From positions 1 to 64,000 of the forward strand of contig NZ_VIKU02000003.1 in assembly GCF_009371985.2 (NCBI RefSeq): a DNA stretch of 64,000 bases. Direction: 5' to 3'. Below, in pieces: positions 43,971-51,930 of the stretch. The DNA comes from Pelagihabitans pacificus. GTDB taxonomy: Bacteria; Bacteroidota; Bacteroidia; Flavobacteriales; Flavobacteriaceae. Position 1 is the first letter of the stretch. Each line of letters starts with the position of its first letter. A model generated the notes under the pieces. The model had not been told where the DNA came from. It saw only the letters and a program-made list of their open reading frames with translations, and ran no database searches. A program made the position numbers and the translations under genes.

Positions 43971-46085
43971 TTAATCGAGATACATATTGTCTACGATGGC
44001 CGAGTTATCGGCAACTTCCATAATCCATTTTTCATCCTGGTATTTGCCGTCCAGATTGGATACATAGGCATCCTTTGCCTCTTCCTTATAGTTGAAGTCC
44101 GCCAGATATACGTAGTACAATCCATTTTCCTTGTTATAGAATTGCCTGGCATCCAACCCCTGCTTCTTGAGATCGTTCATAAATAGGGTTAAATACTTTT
44201 TATTACTATAAACATTTACGATTACATAATAACCGGACTGCACGCCCATTAGGGCTGCCTGATCCATCATCTTGATAGGTAGGTCTTTATAGTCCGGATG
44301 TTCAATAGTATTCAAGCCATCAATGTTAGCTATCTCCGTGGTTGCTGTTGTTGGTACTTTAACCATTGGCTTTTTTGTTGCTTCATTTTCCCCCTTACCG
44401 TCGGTTTCTACTTTAGGCAGTGTGGCTCCTAACACTTGGTTGGTGCGTGTTACTCTTTGAATTTCCTGTTCAACCCGTGCTTTTTGGATGGCTGTCAGCA
44501 CCCCTGTGCTTTTAACAGTGACAGGTGCCTGGCTCGTTGTTTCCACTTTCGGAAGCCTAGCTCCAAGTGCTTCGTTTGTACGTGTAATCTTTTGGATTTC
44601 CTCATCTGCGCGCGCTTTTTGGATATCAGTAAGTACTCCTATCTTTTTAACCGGCTCAGCTGCCGCGATGTCGGTTCTTTTACGAGACGCTTTTTTGCTG
44701 GCTGGTGTCTGTTCCGTTTGTGCAATCGCGATATTTCTTTGGGTTCCCATACTATTTTGCGGTTGGATACCCATATTTTGTTTGAGATCGTTTCGCAAAA
44801 GGGTGAACATGGTCTCGAATCGCTTTTCGAAAGCTGCGGCACGGGCCTGTTCTATAGAATCCTGTCTTAATATCAATTCATCCAGTATCAGTCTATTTTC
44901 GTAGGCCAAGGAATAGGTATCCGCCTCTTGGACCTCCCTTTTTGCCCCTTTTCGTTCCGAACGTTTTTTGGTGGAACGTTTGATGGGCCTCTCTAGTTTA
45001 CTTTCAGGAATTTTTCCGTTTTCAAGGTTTGCGACCAGTTCTTTTTTATCTGCCATTAGCTGTAAAATCTGCTCTTCGTAGTTTCGGATGATTTGATTTA
45101 CCTTCGCATCTTCCGAGGTAGATGCATAGGCGCCCGGGCTGTTGTTGTCCTTGAAAGTATATGCTAGGGATACTTCATGGTTCCAGCCGAGATTGGCATC
45201 CTCCTGGGCAATGTCTTTTTCCAACAAATACCCTAATGACATTTTTTTACTTAGATTAAACCCTAAGCCCATTGACAGCCCGTAGGTTTCATCATATGTG
45301 GTCTGAAGCCAACCATAATTAGGCAAATCGAGCAACAGCGAGCCCACGTAGTCCAAACTGCCATCTTGGTTTTTGCCTAGCTGCACGAGAGGCATTAATC
45401 GGGCATCTTCAAACAAGCCTCTTGATGCCATAAAAGGGTGATTGTATTGGAGGGTAGCTTTCATATTTTGCACATTGAGACCTGTTAAAAAGTCATTGGT
45501 CGTCTGATTGTACTGAAACATATCCTCGGCGTATAAACCGAAATCGAATTTTCCGATGGACAGGGTGATCCCTGGTTGAATGGCCAGCTTACTTTCTTTA
45601 CGTGATTCCGAAATTTTTAAATCTTCCTCGGTCGCTACCACACGATTTTTGTCCAAGCCTTCGTTGAAATAGGTGATATTCGTACCAAAGGCCAATTTGC
45701 TTTTGGCACCCAATTGAATCGACTTGGCATAGTTGGCATTGAATCCAAACTCTTGTACTACTCCCGACCACTGACTGTAAACGCTGACACCAAGGGCGGT
45801 ATGGTCGTTTATCTTATTGCTAAAACCCAGAAAATAGTTCTGGCTGTTATCTTCAAAAGCGGCATACTGGTTTCGATGTAAAATGTTGATATAAGACTTG
45901 TTTTCCCGTACTAGGGAAAATGTCGGGTTTATCAAGAATCGATTAAAAAACAATTGGTTGTGATAGGTGTTTTTTGAATCTAAGTTTGTATTAAGCTCTT
46001 GGGCATTCATGGTTAGTTTACCAAGGAACAGAACAAGAACGAGTAACAAGCCTACTTTATTGGGGATAGTGAAATTGCAGCTCAT
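43971..46085 (-). CDS. PorP/SprF family T9SS membrane protein with C-terminal SPOR-like domain
   Basis: 704 residues from ATG at 46085 (the frame extends 19 residues upstream without signal character). Signal peptide ends LTMNAQ. Residues about 35-320 match PorP/SprF outer-membrane barrel proteins (FFNRFLINPTFSLVRENKSY, LGFSNKINDHTALGVSVYSQ, LQYNHPFMASRGLFEDARLM, TYDETYGLSMGLGFNLSKK). A coiled linker and two near-identical 34-residue repeats follow (483-516 and 528-561, GVLTxIQKARxxxEIQxxTR). Residues about 618-692 resemble a SPOR peptidoglycan-binding domain (GYYVIVNVYSNKKYLTLFMN). PorP/SprF proteins serve T9SS and gliding adhesin delivery. The SPOR fusion is unusual among them. Confidence 0.85.
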   Translation of the reverse strand: MSCNFTIPNKVGLLLVLVLFLGKLTMNAQELNTNLDSKNTYHNQLFFNRFLINPTFSLVRENKSYINILHRNQYAAFEDNSQNYFLGFSNKINDHTALGVSVYSQWSGVVQEFGFNANYAKSIQLGAKSKLAFGTNITYFNEGLDKNRVVATEEDLKISESRKESKLAIQPGITLSIGKFDFGLYAEDMFQYNQTTNDFLTGLNVQNMKATLQYNHPFMASRGLFEDARLMPLVQLGKNQDGSLDYVGSLLLDLPNYGWLQTTYDETYGLSMGLGFNLSKKMSLGYLLEKDIAQEDANLGWNHEVSLAYTFKDNNSPGAYASTSEDAKVNQIIRNYEEQILQLMADKKELVANLENGKIPESKLERPIKRSTKKRSERKGAKREVQEADTYSLAYENRLILDELILRQDSIEQARAAAFEKRFETMFTLLRNDLKQNMGIQPQNSMGTQRNIAIAQTEQTPASKKASRKRTDIAAAEPVKKIGVLTDIQKARADEEIQKITRTNEALGARLPKVETTSQAPVTVKSTGVLTAIQKARVEQEIQRVTRTNQVLGATLPKVETDGKGENEATKKPMVKVPTTATTEIANIDGLNTIEHPDYKDLPIKMMDQAALMGVQSGYYVIVNVYSNKKYLTLFMNDLKKQGLDARQFYNKENGLYYVYLADFNYKEEAKDAYVSNLDGKYQDEKWIMEVADNSAIVDNMYLD

Positions 46086-46323
46086 CTTAGTAAATTTTAA
46101 TTTTAGGGCTATCGCATAAGGTCCGATAGAAACCAAGGGCACTCATAACAGTTCCCGTAAGGATACATGCCTTCCTTGTTGGGACCGCTTAACATTTGTC
46201 GAGAGATTACGGTGTACCATCACTCGACGTTTTTCTTGGGATTGATTATTCAAAGCACAGGAAAAGGTTCTTTGCTGCTGCTACGACCATTTGGGTTGGT
46301 GGTAGCAGTTGCATGATGTCCTT

Positions 46324-47559
46324 TTATTCATCTTCGAATAGGGTAGAGGAGTAGTCGATTTTTTGTTCGTCGTTTAGTGCCTCCAGCACGTCGTACTCCC
46401 TCTTTTGAAGCGTGGTATGCCGCTTGTTTTTTAACGAGAAGGCTACCCGGTGAACAGAGTTCTTATCCCTGCCACGGTTTGATAGTACATAGCCCATACC
46501 TCCACCTTTTTGCAGGGAGATGGAAAAATCGTCATCCTCACTATTAATATCGCTTCCAAGGTTGGCCGACCATACGACACTCTTATGGCCTACCTCTGCC
46601 ATATATACATCGAGGCCACCGAACCCTTTGCGCCCTTCCGAGGCAAAGAACAGCGTATTCCCGGCGGCAAGCTTTGGATATAGGTCGTTCTTTTTGGTGT
46701 TGACCTTTTGTCCTAGATTTTTTGCTCTTCCGACCCTGCCATCCTTTCCGATAGTTGAAACGTAGATGTCAAACTCCCCGAATGTTCCCGGCATGTTGGA
46801 GGCGAAAAACAGACGTCTTCCGTCTTCCGAAACAGCTGGATGCATCGCAGAGGCATATTTAGGGCATACCGGTACCTCTTTCACATTTTGCCATTGCCCA
46901 TTGATCTTTTCAGCGCGGTATATTTTATGAACCAATTCCTTTTTGGAAAATATCCCATAGGCCGGCTTTTGGTAGATCGCTTTGCTGAAATAGGCAATAT
47001 TGCCATCCGCTGTCATCGCAAGGGGCGCTTGGTAGCCACCTTTCGTGTTGGGGTTTTCCCCCACAAGCGATTCATAGGCCCGCTGCATTGATAGCGCGTT
47101 TCCGGTAAGTAATTCACCGTTCGATTGAATCTTGAAATCCTTGAATTTACTGGTCTTCTTTTTGACTTGATAGTCGGATCTGACATCGGCCAACCAGTCC
47201 TTTTGGTTTGCATCAAGGGAAGCTTGTCCGCCGCCCTTTTTCATCAAAGCATGTTCGTATCGGTCCTGATAACGGCCGCTCAAGGTCTTACTTTGGCTCA
47301 CCTCTTTTAACTTATCATACCAAAACAAGGCGGCCTCATACTTTGCGGCCAGAAAGTTGGCATTTCCGAGATCTTGATAAATCTCTTTGTTCGTAAGCCC
47401 CAACTTTTTAAGTTCGAGATAATTGTTTAACTGTTTGTCGGTGTCATTGCCAACGAAACGGTCATTGTTCAAATTCGCCGTTGTCTGGGCAGACAGCGAA
47501 TAGCTGAATAATGTTATTGCACATGCACAAATAACATTGTAGGTTAGTATACTTTTCAT
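46324..47559 (-). CDS. Secreted PD40 beta-propeller protein
   Basis: 411 residues from ATG at 47559, whose signal peptide is MKSILTYNVICACAITLFSYSLSA. An alpha-helical front (TPR-like, LKKLGLTNKEIYQDLGNAN, FLAAKYEAALFWYDKLKEV) is followed by WD40-like PD40 blades (HPAVSEDGRRLFFASNMPG, FGEFDIYVSTIG, LYPKLAAGNTLFFASEGRKG, FGGLDVYMAEVG). The layout matches the N-terminal part of PorE-type proteins of T9SS (TPR, PD40), but the usual OmpA domain is absent. It lies 238 bases upstream of the PorP/SprF-like gene, an expected partner. Confidence 0.85.
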   Translation of the reverse strand: MKSILTYNVICACAITLFSYSLSAQTTANLNNDRFVGNDTDKQLNNYLELKKLGLTNKEIYQDLGNANFLAAKYEAALFWYDKLKEVSQSKTLSGRYQDRYEHALMKKGGGQASLDANQKDWLADVRSDYQVKKKTSKFKDFKIQSNGELLTGNALSMQRAYESLVGENPNTKGGYQAPLAMTADGNIAYFSKAIYQKPAYGIFSKKELVHKIYRAEKINGQWQNVKEVPVCPKYASAMHPAVSEDGRRLFFASNMPGTFGEFDIYVSTIGKDGRVGRAKNLGQKVNTKKNDLYPKLAAGNTLFFASEGRKGFGGLDVYMAEVGHKSVVWSANLGSDINSEDDDFSISLQKGGGMGYVLSNRGRDKNSVHRVAFSLKNKRHTTLQKREYDVLEALNDEQKIDYSSTLFEDE

Positions 47560-47980
47560 AGGGGAAAGATTTTTATTATCGAAGGTATGGGACTCTCCTT
47601 TTACACTTTGATCAAGGAACCGAACTTTAGTGGCTTTTTTCATCATACTATCGATAAAGGGTTAATAATCTTCGACAAAGTACACGAAAAGCGCGCAATC
47701 GTTACTTAATAAAAATTCATAGGTTTTTCACAAAAGGAAGCCCTTTTTTGTTAAAATCACCTGTCAAAATGAATGTTTTTTGAGGAGAGAAAAATGCTGT
47801 ATGGCCTTAAACTATTGGGATAACAGCGTTTTGAGAACTAGTACCGGAAACATGGATGGCTGAACGGGTACTTTTTAGCCGATTTTGTTCGTTTCTTTTG
47901 CGAACCTAGTATTTTTTCATTTCTTAATCAACCTATTTCCTGAAATAAAATTTCAGTTTAGGCCCTTGGGGTATCCTATC
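47560..47980. other. Intergenic region of about 420 bp
   Basis: No gene is supported. A small hairpin with AAAAGG (47732-47737) pairing CCTTTT (47742-47747) and T-runs on both strands may be a weak terminator for the gene on the right. An in-frame 29-codon extension of the PD40 gene (47560-47646) lacks signal-peptide character. Confidence 0.5.
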
Positions 47981-48856
47981 TTACTCCTTTACATTGATCA
48001 ACACCGCTTCACAGCTCTTCAGGTCGGAATTCAGTACGATATTTTCCGACGCGTCACCATCAACAATTTCGATTGAAACCGTGTTTGGGGGATACTTGCC
48101 AAGGTTGTGGGCATACAGAAACAAGTCGTTTGGTCGGGTAGGGTCCAATTTTATTTCAAATCCTTTTTTATGGTAGTCAAGGAAATATTTGTAGACAACG
48201 GCTTCCCCGTTTAGGTAGATTGAAACAATGTCATCATCTTTTCTACCGTGGTCCCAAATGTTTATTTGAATGGTTTCGCTGGAAACTTCCAATTTCTCCA
48301 CATATGAAATGTCTCGCCCATCAAACGTATGCCGTATGGCATTTTTTTCAACAACTTTGCTTTCTACAGGTCTTGGCTTTCTGGAAAGGCCTTTGATCGT
48401 GAAAAAAGAAGTGGCAAACTTTGCGATACTTTTGGTGTCATTTGGAAATAGTTCAATCCCCATGACCCGGTAATTATTGCCCGTCTGAAGACTTTTATTT
48501 AGTTGTATGCCGTCTGCAAACCTTTTGTTCTCAAAGATTCCCAACTCCTGCACGACCATATCATCCTTGACCAAATAGAATTTGATGGTTTTATCGACGG
48601 GGATATTCTTCGTGTCCCAGACTATTTCCACTGGGTCGGAAACATTCCATATAGTATTGCTATTGGGAGAACTAATTTTGATGGCCGTGGGGGATGGACT
48701 TTGAAATTCCGTAGGTTGATGTAGTGGTGTCCCAAGAAAAAAATAGGGAACGTTGTTGGCATTTAAACGGTTTGCGGTTCCTGTTAAGAAAATAGCCAAT
48801 AACCATACAATACCTTGTATACTTAATTTCACTTGGCAATGAAAAACTGCTTTCAT
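47981..48856 (-). CDS. Secreted Kre9/Ig-like protein of the T9SS-associated type
   Basis: 291 residues with a hydrophobic signal (LSIQGIVWLLAIFLTGTA). Residues about 55-150 resemble the Ser-Thr-rich GPI-anchored/Kre9-Knh1 Ig-like fold (IKISSPNSNTIWNVSDPVEI, NYRVMGIELFPNDTKSIAKF). The C-terminal domain (about 195-290) has the Bacteroidota pattern DxDxVSIYLNG...LYAHNLGKYPPNTVSIEI...LNSDLKSCEAVLI, often attached to OmpA or propeller proteins. It follows the same strand as the PD40 and PorP/SprF-like genes and may belong with them. Exact role unknown. Confidence 0.72.
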   Translation of the reverse strand: MKAVFHCQVKLSIQGIVWLLAIFLTGTANRLNANNVPYFFLGTPLHQPTEFQSPSPTAIKISSPNSNTIWNVSDPVEIVWDTKNIPVDKTIKFYLVKDDMVVQELGIFENKRFADGIQLNKSLQTGNNYRVMGIELFPNDTKSIAKFATSFFTIKGLSRKPRPVESKVVEKNAIRHTFDGRDISYVEKLEVSSETIQINIWDHGRKDDDIVSIYLNGEAVVYKYFLDYHKKGFEIKLDPTRPNDLFLYAHNLGKYPPNTVSIEIVDGDASENIVLNSDLKSCEAVLINVKE

Positions 48857-49376
48857 AATCCTTAAAGTAGGCCTATCGGTATGCTATTACGGGTTAGGGG
48901 AGGGTGCGTTTAGCAAAGTTCACGAATTTCTTAACCTTTGGTCTAGTTGATAATTTAACGCTAAATCACGTCTCTTATTGTGAATTCGGAATAGCGGGAA
49001 TGTCAGGTATAGGAAAGTGCCTACCAATTTTCAGCTCGTATTGATGTAGGGCTTTATGTATCATGGGGTTCTTTGGTGAAAACCGATGGTGGAATATCAC
49101 TCAGAAAAACAAAATATAAATTGCCCATACTATACAAAAGCCACAAAAAACATATACCAGGTAATCGTTCAGGGTAGTTTTTTGCTTCATAAGATTAGGT
49201 TTACCTATAAAACCCATAAAAGGACCGAAGGTTGTAAATCGACCGAGCAAAGGAAGGAATATTCGATTTGTGGTTTGAAATCGGTTCAAAGGGCTTTTTC
49301 ATCCATAAAAGTAAACCATTGAAACAGCTGTAAAACCAGTAAAAGAAGCAGTTCATCGACCAGCGGTATACATCGC
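48857..49376. other. Intergenic region of about 520 bp
   Basis: Apart from the possible 29-residue membrane peptide on the minus strand I see nothing that supports a gene. Frames of 60 to 80 codons here lack protein-like composition. Confidence 0.5.
49101..49190 (-). CDS. Possible 29-residue single-pass membrane peptide
   Basis: An ATG at 49190 gives MKQKTTLNDYLVYVFCGFCI followed by VWAIYILFF and a stop. A basic/polar N-terminus and about 18 hydrophobic residues form one TM helix. A longer frame upstream is less convincing. Its length excludes firm assignment, but the composition is that of small flavobacterial membrane peptides. Confidence 0.35.
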   Translation of the reverse strand: MKQKTTLNDYLVYVFCGFCIVWAIYILFF

Positions 49377-50489
49377 TTAGCCTAGTACTTTTTTTAGTGC
49401 CGTGCCAAACCGTTCCATTTCCTGTAGTGTACCGGTGCTTATTCTTGCCCATTCAAAAAACGGAGGGAAAGGTCTGCCGATGATCACTTGCTCATTGGCC
49501 ATATCGGTAATGAGTTTGCCAATAGGTCTTCCCGTTTTAAAGAACACAAAGTTGGTATGCGAAGGAATATATTGTAGCCTTAAGTTGTTCAACGTACGAT
49601 AAACGTGTTCCTTTGCCTCTACATTCTTAGCGAGGCTGAATTTATAGAAATCGTCGTCTCTCAAAGCTTCCTTAGCAGCCTCGATGGCCAGAATATTGGT
49701 GTTTGCCATCACACTTGCCTTTAAACGGTCTGCAATATCAGGTCTGGCTATCAAATAACCGATGCGAAGTCCGGCAAGGCCAAATACTTTCGAGAAAGTC
49801 TTGGAAACGATTACATTCCTACCCTGCTTTACCAGTTCGACCATAGAAGGATAATCTGGTTCGGTAATATAGTCATAATAGGCCTCATCGCTAAATACCA
49901 CTGCCCGATGGTCCACCGCGCTACAGAAATCCTTGAGTTTGTCCTTATCCAGAAGTGTTCCGGTCGGATTATTGGGATTGCAAACGAAAATGAGACCTGT
50001 ATTGCCGGTCACCCGACGTTCCATTGCTTCCAAATCATGTCCGAAATTATCATCTACCGGCACACGGTGTACATGGGCACCAAAAGTTTCCGCGTATCGG
50101 AGCATTGCTTGGAAGGTAGGGTCGGCCGCTATGATTTCCTTTCCGTGCAGTCCGTAAGTAATTCCTGCTGCTTTAAGACCTTCCGTAGACCCGCCGGTCA
50201 CTACCACATGGTCTTTGGTCACGCCTTCCTTATCTGCAATTATAGGGACCAGCCCGGAAAGTGCTTGAAACGGATAGCGACAAGCGTCATCGAAAGTCTC
50301 GGTAATGACGGCCCGTACCCGGTCCGATGGGCCAAAGGGATTTTCGTTGGAGTTGAGTTTGGCCACTCTATTGGCAATGCGGGTTGTCGTGGTAGTATTT
50401 AGCGCTAAAGCGTCGAGTCCGCCCAATAAGGCAAAACCACCGGAAAGTCCCATGGTTTTGAGCCAATTTCTTCGATCTATAGTTCTCAT
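49377..50489 (-). CDS. Tat-exported HisC-like PLP aminotransferase
   Basis: 370 residues. The N-terminus has a twin-arginine signal (DRRNWLKTMGLSGGFALLGG, alanine-rich cleavage after about residue 30). The enzyme part is a class I/II aminotransferase near histidinol-phosphate aminotransferase: KLNSNENPFGPSDRV, YPFQALSGLVPIIADKEGV, GGSTEGL, CNPNNPTGTLL, FSDEAYYDYI, and Lys234 in SKTFSKVFGLAGLRIGYLIA. The export signal argues for a periplasmic role rather than histidine synthesis. Substrate unknown. It stands alone on the minus strand. Confidence 0.88.
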   Translation of the reverse strand: MRTIDRRNWLKTMGLSGGFALLGGLDALALNTTTTTRIANRVAKLNSNENPFGPSDRVRAVITETFDDACRYPFQALSGLVPIIADKEGVTKDHVVVTGGSTEGLKAAGITYGLHGKEIIAADPTFQAMLRYAETFGAHVHRVPVDDNFGHDLEAMERRVTGNTGLIFVCNPNNPTGTLLDKDKLKDFCSAVDHRAVVFSDEAYYDYITEPDYPSMVELVKQGRNVIVSKTFSKVFGLAGLRIGYLIARPDIADRLKASVMANTNILAIEAAKEALRDDDFYKFSLAKNVEAKEHVYRTLNNLRLQYIPSHTNFVFFKTGRPIGKLITDMANEQVIIGRPFPPFFEWARISTGTLQEMERFGTALKKVLG

Positions 50490-50652
50490 AATAGGATTGA
50501 TTATGGGAAATAAGATACGAATTATTACGTATGATATAAGGATTCTTTGGTCATGCCATTGTAAGCACGAACCTCAACTCCCAATGCGATATCAGATTCC
50601 GCTCAGAATCCAATTACTGGCTAATTTAGGGTTTATAGCGTATGGGAAGGTA

Positions 50653-51216
50653 TTATAATTGAAACTCTTCGCTACTGGAATCTTCTTTCTTGATTCTCGC
50701 AGTGCTAAAGAGATCTTTCACTATATAAAGGGCCACCATTACAATGCCCAGCACCAGTAAAGCACTTGCAAACTCCCACTGCAAAATCTTCATCAGGCCT
50801 CCAATAATGATGCATAGCGTTCCCAGCACCATGGCGATGTTCCACCATATCTGTAGGGAACTATTTTTGGCCCTGCGGTCTTCATCCATAAAATAGGCGG
50901 TTCCCTCCATTATGAACCAAAAGATAAAACTACCACCCATAACTATCTGAAAGAAAATAGTATACTGGAGATGGAACATGGTCAAGATTCCGTAAGTGGA
51001 ACAGGTTAGGACCAATATCAATTTGATGTAATCAAGAAAGACCTTAGGCTTTTTTTTCCAAAAACGTATGGCGTACAAAATAGCTATTCCGCTTAAGGAT
51101 GTAATGACCAATTCCGTACCGAATGGCCACTGAACGATGCGTGCCAATACCCCGATCAACAGTACCACCAGTGCGACCCTTAACGGGGATTTGAGAACTT
51201 TCTTTTTTGCAGACAT
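50653..51216 (-). CDS. GldL-like integral membrane protein
   Basis: 187 residues with about five hydrophobic segments (VVLLIGVLARIVQWPFG, LVITSLSGIAILYAIRF, LILVLTCSTYGILTMF, WWNIAMVLGTLCIIIGGLMK, FASALLVLGIVMVALYIVKD). The IGGLMKILQWEFASALLVLG repeat recalls the GldL N-terminal membrane region (the T9SS/gliding motor), but GldM is absent, the length is short, and the match is distant. It begins 15 bases after the DUF559-like gene and probably shares its transcript. Confidence 0.62.
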   Translation of the reverse strand: MSAKKKVLKSPLRVALVVLLIGVLARIVQWPFGTELVITSLSGIAILYAIRFWKKKPKVFLDYIKLILVLTCSTYGILTMFHLQYTIFFQIVMGGSFIFWFIMEGTAYFMDEDRRAKNSSLQIWWNIAMVLGTLCIIIGGLMKILQWEFASALLVLGIVMVALYIVKDLFSTARIKKEDSSSEEFQL

Positions 51217-51231
51217 AGTTTTGTATTTAGT

Positions 51232-51675
51232 TTATATTGCCTTTATATTGGCTTTTAGACCCTCCATAATACCTAGGATATTATGAACGGTTTCCTTGAG
51301 GTAATGTCGGATTAGAATGTGCGGGATGCGGATGGTCGTGAAACCATTTTTAAAAGAATGCATGGCCTCCTCCAAATCGTTCATCGCCTGTTCATGGGTC
51401 AACATGTGATATTCCACATCGATTTCAATGTTGAGCTTTACCCGTGATATGGCAATGTCCACTGACTTTTTACCATCCCACCATTCCAACATCGCTTGTA
51501 CGCCCGCTTCCTTTAGGCCATAGTACAATTGAATGGCTTCCATGGGGGTGTTGTTCTTTTCTACAAGTCGTTCCATTCGTTCCTGGTGCTTCGCACATAG
51601 CTCGACACCCAACGAGTCCATAGCATTTCTGTGGTCCAGATAACTCAGTTCTTTGTTACATTCTAAACAAGTCAT
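51232..51675 (-). CDS. Zinc-finger protein with DUF559/Vsr-like putative nuclease domain
   Basis: 147 residues. N-terminal treble-like finger with Cys3, Cys6, Cys27 and His30 (CLECNKEL, LCAKH). Residues about 58-135 recall the PD-(D/E)XK fold of DUF559/Vsr endonucleases: MLEWWDGKKSVDIAISRVKL, NIEIDVEYHMLT, DLEEAMHSFKNGFTTIRIP. The candidate acidic residues are in VDIAI and NIEID. An intact catalytic Lys/Gln is not certain, so activity is unproven. It lies directly upstream of the GldL-like gene. Confidence 0.6.
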   Translation of the reverse strand: MTCLECNKELSYLDHRNAMDSLGVELCAKHQERMERLVEKNNTPMEAIQLYYGLKEAGVQAMLEWWDGKKSVDIAISRVKLNIEIDVEYHMLTHEQAMNDLEEAMHSFKNGFTTIRIPHILIRHYLKETVHNILGIMEGLKANIKAI

Positions 51676-51880
51676 TCAGTAGGTCGATTTTACACTCCAA
51701 GCTCAGCTCGAAGGCGGGGGTTATTTCATGTGATTTGGGATAATAATAACCGTACGATTCTAGGATTATTATAAACCTTCGACGTATGACACCCTACTTT
51801 TAGACGAACTGCATTTTTTTAGATGAAATGCAATCAAAAGTGTTAAATGTGTTGTGAAAATCACCCTTTGAAAAGTCCTT

Positions 51881-51907
51881 TTGTATGCTGTTTATCGATT
51901 ATATTTA
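51881..51907 (+). promoter_or_regulatory. Candidate promoter for the Nramp-like gene
   Basis: TTG at 51881-51883, a 16-base spacer and TATATTTA at 51900-51907 loosely match the flavobacterial pattern; spacing is one short and the last base is A. Confidence 0.3.
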
Positions 51908-51930
51908 CTATACATCCTTAATTCAAATGC

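Noticed and set aside
46260-46310. Imperfect hairpin GCTGCTAC...GTAGCAGT after the PD40 gene as a terminator
   Set aside because: The stem is broken and no T-run follows in minus-strand reading.
48857-49376. Plus-strand 78-codon frame at 49086-49322
   Set aside because: No ordered fold or signal; composition is basic and random-looking, and it overlaps a better small frame on the other strand.
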